From Balanoglossus misakiensis (Eukaryota > Hemichordata): a stretch of DNA of 64,000 nucleotides. The notes beneath the pieces are model-generated. The model was given only the letters and a program-made list of their open reading frames with translations, did not search any database and was not told the origin of the DNA. Below, in pieces: positions 55,024 to 64,000 of the stretch. The DNA is taken from NCBI GenBank assembly GCA_040954595.2, contig CM082594.2, positions 186,001-250,000 of the forward strand, given 5' to 3'. The translations under genes were made by a program, and so were the position numbers. Position 1 is the first letter of the stretch. Each line of letters opens with the position of its first letter.

Positions 55024-57357
55024 ATGGCTTCCGTCCAAACCGATAGCGAATTTGTTGCCGTTTTTACTGATTCCGAATACAGCGATTTCGATTATTCAGG
55101 GAGCGAGACTAGCGACGACGATGATACATCGCCACTTACCGACGACGAGTTACAAGAAGGCATGCAGCAAGCTCCTAAACGTCGAGACTTGAGCTATCTT
55201 GATCGATACATCGTTTGCGTCGGTGGTGATACAAAAACTATCAAATGTGACGTTTGTGACAAAACTTTCAACAGAAAGCAGAGTTGCAAGCAGCATTTGA
55301 TAAATGGCCATGGGCTAGTCGGTAAGTTTTACTGCTATTTTGTTGATCGAAATGTGGAGCAAGGCGTTGGTCACAAGCTGAAACTACACCGCCTGGTACC
55401 TGTACATTTTTACTGTCTATGATTTTTAAAGACATCCCATAATCATAATGATCGTCGCCAAGCATGGATATGAATGAAGAATGTTTTTCAAGGCCAAAAA
55501 TGTCATGCGAAAAAAATGAGCAACATATGGGCTGCACAGATAAACAGATTGTTATGAATATGGGCAAAGCAGACTAATGGGTCCCCTTCAAGTTAATGGT
55601 AGCAATTTCCCTTGGTAGTTTACATTGTCTAAGCTGATCAGGATCAGACATACAACTGTGCCACAAGTTTTCTAACAACTAACTAAAATGAAAAACTGGA
55701 AATACAAGTAAAGAAAGATATGCTATATTATGTTAAAATGAAATAAAAGTGTTATGAGTAAAACACTTCAGACATATTTCAAAATACCATAGACACTAGG
55801 CAGCCATTGATTATTACTGTTGATGCCAGAAACATTTCTCTGTATTTTCCCTCCATTATCAACATTTTATTATTATTCTATCCCTGTCGTGCTCACAACT
55901 CATTATTGATCATTTTTCCTTTCCAGGACCAGACATGGTGAAAAGAACAGACTGTGATCCAAAGAAAAACGTTTTGAAAGGAGCTGGGGTTTCCAAGAAG
56001 ATTAACAACAAAGGTAAGCTAAGAACACATATTTAGTAACTGTGATTATTTATCTTTCAAAATATGATTTCATTTCTAATGTGAGACAAAGACAGTAGAG
56101 AAACAGTACTCCCATACTTAAAAGGGACACTCACAGTTTCATAGCTGTCTATGCTGCCACTTTGGGGGAAATTTCACTGTTTTGCTTTCCATCATAAATA
56201 TTGGCAAAACAGTGGTGGCAATTTACAGTTACTGTGGCGTTATTCTGAATATGTAAGATAAAACTTTCTTTTCATTTTTGTTGTCGGGCACCAGTGTCAC
56301 TGACCAATCAACTATAACAATATTTTTCCCCACAGAGAACAGACCCACCAGGAAACTACAAATGACAATGGATGATGCAACGCAGGAAGCCCAACGGATC
56401 CTTCTAGCCTCAATCAAACCACTCACCGTTGACAGCATTTTCAACAGTCCTAGATTACCTGGTGTTTCCAAAGTTAAAGTTGTTGCAAAGAAACTGTGTG
56501 ATACATTGTCAAGTGATCCAGTAAGTGTAAAAAGTGAACTGGATGCAGTGATACAAGTGCTGTGGCCTGCTGTTACTGGAGGAGACAGACAGTTCCTTCC
56601 TTCGCGGCGCCGAGAAGAGATGTTTCGCATATTCCACTCTTTGCGCCTGGATCCAGAATTACGGAAATGTCTACACAAGCTTTGTTCAAAAGTTGGGTTG
56701 ACAGTATCAGGACCTGTTCTCATGATTTTAGCCAGGCACATTTTTGAAGGTTTAGTTTTAGAAAGGGAAAAGGTCACCACAATTGATGAGAGCTTCAGCG
56801 GGGATATGAGTCGTGTTGAAGAAAACATTCTGAGGTATGCCTGTGGTTACATCCCTATGGCTCTCATATCTCAACTTCAGAAACGTGGATCAGGGTTTAG
56901 AAGCATGGTAAAGTGTTTGGAGGGTATGAGTACAATTCAGCCTGTATCAACATTTTTGTCTTACACAACAGAATGGGTCAACAAAGAGAACCGGGGCGGT
57001 CTGTACACTGTGAATGACACAACTTATATGTTTTTTAGGAGGGTAGAGTATTTTGTAAGGAAACACAACAAGGCCCTTTTTACCAGTGGTGATTTAAACA
57101 TTCACGATTTAGTAAGCAAGGATGTTACAGGTGATGCAGCTGCAGTGCAGCACTGGTCACAATTATCTGTAGGCCTTGATGAGGGTCAGTCATTGAAGCT
57201 GATGTTAATGTGTAGTAAAATGTGGATCAATATCAGAGGCCATTCTGCAGCTAGGAAATTAGTTGAGGGCCTTAAATATACTGAGGGAATGAAGAATCGT
57301 AGTCAGAAAGCACTTCGAAAAGAACTTAAACAGCTTAATACAGATGACAACAAGTAA
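55024..57357 (+). CDS. C2H2 zinc-finger protein carried by the P-type transposon
   Basis: Three exons: 55,024-55,321, 55,927-56,013 and 56,336-57,357, with GTAAGT/CCAG and GTAAGC/ACAG borders in phase 1; 468 residues, no internal stop. I chose ATG 55,024 (ACAATGG context) over the in-frame ATG at 54,964. Residues 8-43 are strongly acidic. Residues 75-96 form one C2H2 finger (C75, C78, H91, H96). Residues 100-129 are basic. The remainder is an alpha-helix-rich domain with a RYACGYIPMALISQLQKR segment, a TEWVNKENRGGLYTV segment and a basic C terminus. I do not recognise a named family for this domain. AATAAA is at 57,474. It is transcribed towards the transposase. Possible roles: DNA-binding cofactor, repressor, or targeting subunit of transposition; or a captured host gene. 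Confidence 0.8.
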
Positions 57358-58135
57358 AGTTTGTCAAATCCGACCATTATTTATTGCACCATATATTGTA
57401 AACTGTCAGGTTGAAAATTTTCTTTGAACATGTACACGTTTAAGATTGAAAAATGTACTAGCATGTGTTGAGTAATAAAGAATAAATTGCAGTACAGTGT
57501 ATTTCGTAAGAGTGTGCTTTTAACAGTGAATGTGATCCTCTAACAGTACACAGAGCATAATCCTCCAATGATGAATGATTCAGATTTTTTTACTCCACCA
57601 ACAGAAACTGTTCTGAGAGGTATGCATACACACCTAAAATATTTTACAGAAAAAATAAAACAGTGTTGTTCTCCAACTAAACTTTGAAAGCAATGACTCA
57701 TTGAATGGATGATGGCATCACCGGCGGCAACAACAACATCAGTTTTCAGCAACAATGGATTCGAGTGAAAAAAAAAAACAACAAAAACTGTTCGCTCCTA
57801 TTTCTGTTCTGTGTATCTTAAATGTTTGGTACCCAGGACAGAAACTTACAGCTAATGTCAGAGGGTAAAAAAGGACTGTTTGTTCACTAATGAATTCCAG
57901 TGAAAGTAAAGAAAATTCATTGCCCACTGAAATTCCCCCCCCCCCAAAAAAAAACATCAACAACGACTGTTCGCTCACTATTTCTGTTCTGTGTATCTTA
58001 AATGTTTGGTACCCAGAACAGAAACTTACAGCTAATGTCAGAGTGTGACATAAATCTCACTGTCATCTGCTATTACTCATTCATCTCAACATAACAATTT
58101 CTGTGACATATCCACTGAGATAAATTCAAACAGTC
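57358..58135. other. Convergent 3' region between the two transposon genes
   Basis: Contains a ~90-bp direct repeat ('ctgttctgtgtatcttaaatg...acagctaatgtcagag') at about 57,778-57,862 and 57,964-58,043, a C11 tract at 57,935-57,945 and A-rich stretches. No coding sequence. Confidence 0.6.
57474..57479 (+). terminator. Polyadenylation signal of zinc-finger gene
   Basis: AATAAA 117 bases after the stop codon, followed by a second 'gaataaatt' word. No equally clear signal was found for the opposing transposase gene; TTTATT at 57,380 (AATAAA on the minus strand) is a candidate that would make the two 3' ends overlap. Confidence 0.65.
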
Positions 58136-61100
58136 CTACGGATGTGAATGTCTGGTATGGGAACGTCTTGGCAGTGCTGTGTTATCCAGCGGCGCATCAG
58201 CCATTGTTGTAACATTGGCTCCTCTCACAGACAAAACGTGTGAAGACTTCAGCCGAAGAGCATTGGCATTTTGGCAGAACTGTTGCACTGAGGGTGCCTC
58301 ATTCCCACCCTTCATTTGGCGTTGATTCCCGAAATAGGACTCCAAAGGATCCTGGTTGAGTTTCTCTGAGAGAACACACTCCACACCCGGTTGGTTGAGT
58401 AGGTACCTTGCCAAGTCAACAAATGACTTCACTGTAGAATGGAATAAAAAGAATGCAGTATAGGATGGTTAGTAAGGGAAGGATTTCAGTGGTCGTAATA
58501 AATAGTGTACAACAACATCACAATACCATGTACAGGATTTGTTAAATTGGCAGGTTACACTAGCACTCAGTAACTCTTCATTAATTTTTGCTTGCATTTT
58601 AGTACGGTTTGATAATTAAAAAATATTTTGCACTCACAGCATTTTTTACCAGCCAAGCAGCCTGTAAAGCCACCGTTTCAAATTGGTCTTTTTGGACAGA
58701 GAGATTATAGCCAACCAAAGTGAAAACTTACTAGAGACAAATTCTCATTATAGGGGTTGCCACTAACACACACTTGGTTGTATTAACAGTGCCTCCTCAG
58801 TTACAATGAGAATTAACATTCCACAGGGAGTGATTAAAAAATTAGAGAATGAAGTAAATTATAAAGACAAAATATTGATATATTTTATTACAGACAGTGG
58901 CACAAGATTTCCACTGTCTATGATTTTATGTTATTTACCTGACATGCGGATACCTTCCAAGGTTTGTTGACTTAGCTTCATGCGGCCTTTGTCCCGTTTT
59001 GACAGATGAACTCTGGCATCAACTCTAGCATCCCAGTCGCTAAGATATGTCAGGAACTCACCCTCAAGCCACTAGATGGGTTGAAATGTGAAGAAATCAC
59101 AATATTTTATTTCATTAACATGTACATTGCAGCTCATAACTTGATCCTATTATACCTATCAATTTCTGAATATGTCTTATCAAAGTTCAAAGTTATATGC
59201 ATACATATATAAGGCAGCGGAAAGCTCTCCCTTCACAATTCATTTTTACTACCGAATGAACAGAACTAAAATTCTTTGTGAAATATGCTACACTGTTCAC
59301 AGCATCTCTTGTCCTTAATTGGCAGAGAGGCTTGTGTCTTAAATGAAAAATGTACTGATATAATGAATAATGCCGGAATGCATGTATGTTATAGACAACA
59401 GGAAATATGAGATGGTATTTTTTTACATCATGACAATAGGTTATTGAACATAAATTAAAGACATATACAGATACATATACTTACAGTCAGTCTTTCATCG
59501 TCTGGTGATCTGTAGGGCAACAGATTCGGTTTCCTCTTTTGTATGCCTTCTTTGGTACTTCGAACATTCATACAATCAAAGAACTTGTCAAAATGTCGTA
59601 TAAATTCAATGGTGGCTCTGTGACCATTGCCATAGAATGTCTCTATGGCATTTGCCACTTGTGTACTAAGCACCTGTGAGCAAGTAGATATAAAAATATA
59701 TCACTTTTCTGTTTCACAATTGCCATCTTGTATTAATTTTATAATAGCAGGATGATCAGACAATTCACTTGCATCACACAACATATCTTATTATCATGAT
59801 ATATGACCTAACATTATCTCTTCTATGTGGTGTCAAACACAGATCTCAAGACCTTGCTAATAAACTGTATTGTGGGAAAATATTTAACAAATGGAAATAA
59901 ATTACTTACTTGAACAGCATACTTCACTTTCATCCTGGAGAAAGATGTTAGATGCACATGTTCATATCTCAGCTTGTTGCAGAGAAACAATCCTCCTCTT
60001 TCCAGATCTGCTTTGTACATATCAATGACAGTTTGCCAGTTGATCGGTTCACCATTCTAAGTGAGAAAAAAAAGGAAAATGCAATCATTAATTAACATAA
60101 AAAATGACCCATTGTTTTTATTAAAACTTTATAAGATCTTGATATATTTTTGCATAAATTATTTACATATAAGCATAATGGCAATAATAAGATAATAAGA
60201 AAAAAGCTAAATATTTGTTTCTATACACACTGTAAAAAGTACAGAATTATAATAGGCTTTTACCCATAACATTCTTTTCTTTGAATGGCATCCCGAATTT
60301 GACCAACAATTCCTAGTGGTTTTCATTAGGTGTGGTACGTCTGAAAAGAAATATATCCGCCGGTCCTCTTCTGTACAGTAGTTTTCGGTCCAGTAGACAA
60401 CGTCTGCAGCAGCCCTTGGTCCCATTGCATGCAGCTTATAAAATCGCCTGTTAGCTGACGCACCATCAGAAGTAGAAGCCATTACTCTGAACCCTATTAG
60501 TTCTAGAAATTCAATTGCTCTCCATATCAAGGGGAAAAGATAGTCTGCCGTTATGGTGTTTGTGGGAAAATGGGCTAGTGGATACTGGAGCCTGAGTGTT
60601 ATGCCTCTAACCATGAAAGTAAGGATGTAGCGGGCAACTTCAGGAGTTGGTTTCTGACCATCAGTCTTCAGGGTCTTCTCATACAACATGAGCGAATTGC
60701 TGAAGTCCCCAATGTTGACGAAGCCAATGAGTTGGCCACTACTCTTGACATAAACCAGATCGGAGGAGATGCGCAACTCATCATGAAGAAGGACAACATA
60801 CTTCTGGTGTTCTTCCAGCTGGCTGAAATTACTTTCTCGCAGTAGCTGATCAAAGGCTGCTTCTGTGAAACCAGTGGTTGCCTTAGTCCAGTGCGTGTAA
60901 TCAATAAGTGTTCTTTCATGGGGTAATTCAAGAACACCAGAGTCCCGTAATGTGTTGTATGCTGCACTCGATCGTAAACGCAGATTCAAACACCATTTTA
61001 TAAACATTGGGTGCCAGCGATGGCCTCGTTTATCAGCACATCGAAGGGCTTCTTTTTGCTGTTCCCAAAACAACCTGCGAAATGTCCCTTCTGTATTTTC

Positions 61101-62393
61101 TTCCTGTATGACGCTATCATATTCACTTATGATCTGCTTCATACTTGATGAGGTCTCACTATCCAAACACTCCCCTTCTTGATTGATGCTCTCCTGCAGC
61201 TTTACTCTCAGCCTGGCTTCACTGGCTTCTACTCGGCGTTTTGCTTTTATTATATTGTGTGTTCTCTGGTAAAGTTCATCAGCTGTTAAAGCTGATAGCG
61301 GGACAGAGCTACTGGCATGTACTCTATGGGCTGCTGGATCGTCTTCATGGCTACCTGCATTTCTCCTCTTCTGTCTGCTAAGCACAGCAAACATTGTTTT
61401 CCTTAGCTGCTCGCACGGGCTGCATCGAACTTTGCTGGTGGTCAATTCACAGTTGGCCGCTCGCAGGGTTGTGTTATACCATTTGCCTCCTTCGCCTTCA
61501 AGCAGTACCTGCTGACGAACCATTTGCCCAGTAAGTCCTCTACCATTCTGGATCTCTGGAACTGACCAGAACTTTTCATCAGGATTTCCCGAACAGATGC
61601 GCCTTTCATGAATTTCTTGGACTACTGACAGGACAACAGAAGGACTTTGGAGCAGAGTAGGATATTGGGGAAAAACTGTCTTGACATCCATGACTTGGCC
61701 GAAGACTCGTACTTGCCATGAGCCATCTTGCTGGACTGTAAGTGACTTCATGATCACCGACTCCTGACCAACTTGGGACTGGACAAACAGGAAGTTCAGT
61801 TGAGAGTTGTCTGACTGGTCTACCCATCCTTTTGGTAGGCAACAGGTCTTCAGGACAGCTCGGATCGCTTCAAAATTCATTGGCATGTAAGAGCCAACAT
61901 TTAGTCCCGGAAAACTGGATGATCTAGCAGGATGGACTTGCGATTGCTTGTCAACATGTTCTTGGTGTCTATATCTTCCGAACGCCGACAGTGGAGGGGG
62001 GTTTGCTTGCAGGACAACCATGGGTGGCACATCGTTGCTTTCTTGAAAATCTGGCTTGTGAATGTCCTGGCTTTGGGATATGTCTGACATACCATGTTCA
62101 GCAGTTGTTACGGTTGTAGTGTTTTCTTGCTGTGACAAACCATTCAGTGCTTCCACAGTGTTAAGCCATAGTAGCTGTTCATCGACACTGGGGATCACAT
62201 TGGAGCAGGACAGTTCATCTACACAGTCATTAAGGTTTTCAACACGTGCAGGTTCACACTCATGACAATCTGGTGAATCAACCAAAGCCTGATTCTCATT
62301 ATCCAGCAGCTTCTTCTTTTTCTCTTTCGATCGTCTAGTTTTATTCTTTTTATAATTCTTCCTGTGCTGACTGATACCATACTTGTAGGGCAT
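58136..62393 (-). CDS. P-type (THAP9-like) transposase, five coding exons, intact
   Basis: Minus-strand exons 62,393-60,264, 60,056-59,910, 59,673-59,485, 59,071-58,939 and 58,431-58,136, all with GT/AG borders; 964 residues with no stop. Residues 1-30 are very basic (nuclear targeting). No THAP zinc finger is visible; instead there is a cysteine cluster at C315, C324, C327. Residues 374-405 look coiled-coil. Residues 461-502 contain the HPMFIKWCLNL ... LPHERTLIDYTHW block that precedes the catalytic core in P-type transposases. RNase-H-like core: D538 in LLHDELRIS, SDGASANRRFYK around 642, FFSDVPHLMKTTRN around 683, and the C-terminal NQDPLESYFGNQR with E897, giving the D-D-E set. Exons 2-4 carry VLSTQVANAIETF and the KFFDCMNVRS block typical of the family. 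An acceptor (TCTAACAG) 12 bases before the ATG implies a 5' non-coding exon upstream. Confidence 0.9.
58892..58922. repeat. Internal inverted copy of the terminal motif
   Basis: AGACAGTGG at 58,892 and CCACTGTCTATG at 58,911 form a hairpin with a 10-base loop. The same word is the transposon's terminus. Further copies: 62,818-62,828 and 63,698-63,709, and ACTGTCTATGATTTT at about 55,411. Confidence 0.7.
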
Positions 62394-64000
62394 GACAGTA
62401 TTCTGTTAGAATAGAAAAGAAAGAATAAGCTCACTGAAATATCGGAAGATAATATTGTATATGCATGCACCTTACCTAAATAAATAGTTTTCAAAACTTA
62501 AGGCCTTATGGATACTAGGAAAAATGTTTTTGATCTGGTAGCAGAATTGCAGGCCAACAATGATATTGCGCCTTGGTAAAAAAAAGCTCGGAATATTGAT
62601 TGATTTTAATTAACAGAAATTTTGATAATGCATGAAGTTGTGATCAAATAACTCAATAACCACAGGCTTTGTTGTTGCAGTCCCACATAAATCATTATAA
62701 TAGCCTATGAAATAACAAAACAAGCTCCACTGTACATTAAAAACTAATCTGTCTTTTCACAGCTTTAAATTGTTAGAATCATCAAACATCTCAAGTCCAT
62801 GAACAGACACAGTTGAGCCACTGTCTATCTTAGAACTCAAGGCTAAGTTCATGGATGACCCAAATCAAATGTGACCTGGCACCCAAAGGTCATCACTCAA
62901 AAAAAATGTACAAATTGTCTTTCTGGCATTGATATACAAAAAAATCACCATGCAAAATATTGACTTCAAACAGATTAATTGTCCGTTCGTGACATGTTTT
63001 TTTCGATGACTATACACAATCCCCGATCGGTGATAAGTACGCAAAAATGACCGGATACACAACAGCTGGAGTTGCTGTACCAAGTTTCTTTCTAAACAAA
63101 GAGCAGTGTATTCAATAGGGAATTACGGGAAGAAAGATGGCGCCCGCTGACGCGACAACACCATATTTCCCGTCCGATAAAACCATTTCTGGGCAAGCTA
63201 GGCACACGAAACATTCATGTTGCAAATCCCAACATCCTAAAGGACGACTACATATATACAACTTTCTGTTTTTTGTTACGAATTTATCTCAAAAGGGGGA
63301 AACGTAACACTAATGACGCACTCACCCTACCCGACAAACGTACGAGGCCTCACGAGGTAATTCTACATAAAAACGCACGAATTTAAAAACACAAGTCGTA
63401 TTTTTTATATTATTACAATATGTACACCATAACGACAAACAAAGATAGCCACAAACCCGAAATTATGAAGAAATCTGACTACGTAATCGCACTTTTCTGC
63501 ACCTCAGCAAAGACAAACTGGTCGGAAATAGGCGTCCCAAACAAATATTTCCCCCCATAAAAACGACGTTTCTGTCACATTTAGCCACAAACAAAATCCC
63601 CATTGCAAATGCTGACATTCTAAAGATTGATCACAAAAAAACGATTTTCTGTTTCATGTCATAAATTTGTCGTAAAAGGGGTAAACTCACACCATAGCCA
63701 CTGTCTATGCTCACATATCGCTACATATGTGGACACGAGTAGTCAAACATGACGACCAGCGATTGTATTTTACATCGAAGGTAACTATCTACACAAAAAA
63801 AACTAAACACACTTACCTACTAGATGTATAACTGGTCGAACAACAGGCACGGGGTAAAGGAACCAGGGGAAAAACGAAAAACAATGGCAAAAAGGGAACA
63901 CGCGTAGTAGATGCGGTACGGTCAAATCCAAGATGGCGACTGACTGTTTACACGGTGTTGCAACATGGGTATTACCGGGCCGTTACCCAACAGACGTTGC
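62394..64000. promoter_or_regulatory. 5' flank of transposase gene and right subterminal region
   Basis: Expected to hold the non-coding first exon and promoter of the transposase. No THAP-like or other coding exon was found on the minus strand. CpG content rises from about 63,100. CCACTGTCTATG occurs at 63,698-63,709 and the TIR word CAACAGACGTT at 63,988-63,998. Confidence 0.5.

Larger units (their letters stand above)
54757..64000. mobile_element. Two-gene P-type DNA transposon (right end outside window)
   Basis: The left end is CATAGACAGTGGAGAAAAGA, starting exactly where copy 2 departs from copy 1. AACGTCTGTTG at 54,809-54,819 recurs inverted at 63,988-63,998, so the right end is expected about 52 bases further, near 64,050, for a total of about 9.3 kb. 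Inside are two convergent spliced genes, both open over their full length. P elements normally encode only a transposase. CA...TG ends, and a DDE/RNase-H transposase of the P/THAP9 type, place it in the P superfamily. Confidence 0.85.

Noticed and set aside
56229-56828. 199-codon minus-strand frame
   Set aside because: Shadow of exon 3 of the zinc-finger gene, whose plus-strand splicing and phase are fully consistent.
60207-60263. Extension of transposase exon 1 to the stop at 60,207
   Set aside because: The last 18 codons show no family similarity and begin with a good donor (GGTAAAAG); splicing to 60,056 continues the P-type alignment.
62865-63083. Upstream THAP-domain exon of the transposase
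   Set aside because: No C2CH pattern in any minus-strand frame between 62,394 and 64,000.
63698-63709. Right end of the P-type transposon at the inverted CCACTGTCTATG
   Set aside because: The following bases (CTCACATA) do not match the left flank CCTACAAC, and a better TIR match (AACGTCTGTTG) lies at the very end of the window.
1-64000. CRISPR array, tRNA or rRNA genes
   Set aside because: No regularly spaced short repeats with unique spacers, and no cloverleaf or rRNA core sequence noticed; eukaryotic context.

Overview
This is eukaryotic DNA, almost certainly from a marine invertebrate and most plausibly an invertebrate deuterostome (amphioxus, acorn worm or echinoderm grade). The evidence is short phase-1 EGF-like exons separated by long introns with GT/AG borders, CR1/L2-type LINE ends, a Ty3/gypsy element, a P-type DNA transposon, several MITEs, and no operon or ribosome-binding-site logic. 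The species cannot be fixed from the sequence alone.

Layout. (1) 1-5,991 is a head-to-tail array of a hairpin-headed repeat family of about 1.2-1.7 kb per unit. It is packed with the 13-mer TGACCTTTGACCT, a perfect DR1 nuclear-receptor site when read on the other strand. (2) 5,992-31,066 and 31,067-54,756 are two copies of a ~25 kb unit in the same orientation. They are near-identical base by base but differ by many clean insertions and deletions. Each unit carries, on the minus strand, exons of a secreted or membrane protein: cysteine-rich GCC2/GCC3-like exons, a long run of unusual eight-cysteine EGF-like exons, and a tyrosine/proline-rich terminal exon. Read on the minus strand, one complete gene order runs from about 39.8 kb down to 16.9 kb, so the unit boundary lies inside a tandem gene array. 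Many exons carry stops or frameshifts at the same place in both copies. The gene was therefore damaged before the copies separated, or the two copies are two haplotypes joined by the assembler.

(3) Copy-specific insertions include a nearly intact 4.9 kb Ty3/gypsy element (31,608-36,496, 5-bp target duplication, one in-frame stop), a Mutator-like MITE with 10-bp target duplication (40,459-40,885), two TTAA-target MITEs (7,801-8,146 and 9,680-10,412), a 5'-truncated LINE (15,741-16,588), a nested hairpin element (23,764-24,075), and an older gypsy gag remnant split by a ~4 kb inverted duplication (18.54-23.75 kb). (4) 54,757 to the window end is a P-type transposon estimated at 9.3 kb, with its last ~50 bp outside the window. 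It carries two intact, convergent, spliced genes: a five-exon transposase of 964 residues on the minus strand and a three-exon C2H2 zinc-finger protein of 468 residues and unknown function on the plus strand. Its terminal sequence resembles that of a 1.65 kb non-autonomous element 230 bp away (52,876-54,527), which inserted with a 7-bp target duplication four bases before the splice donor of an EGF exon.

The item most likely to be undescribed is the two-gene P-type transposon with an obligately co-carried zinc-finger gene and its non-autonomous partner. The DR1-laden repeat array and the eight-cysteine EGF variant are the next best leads.
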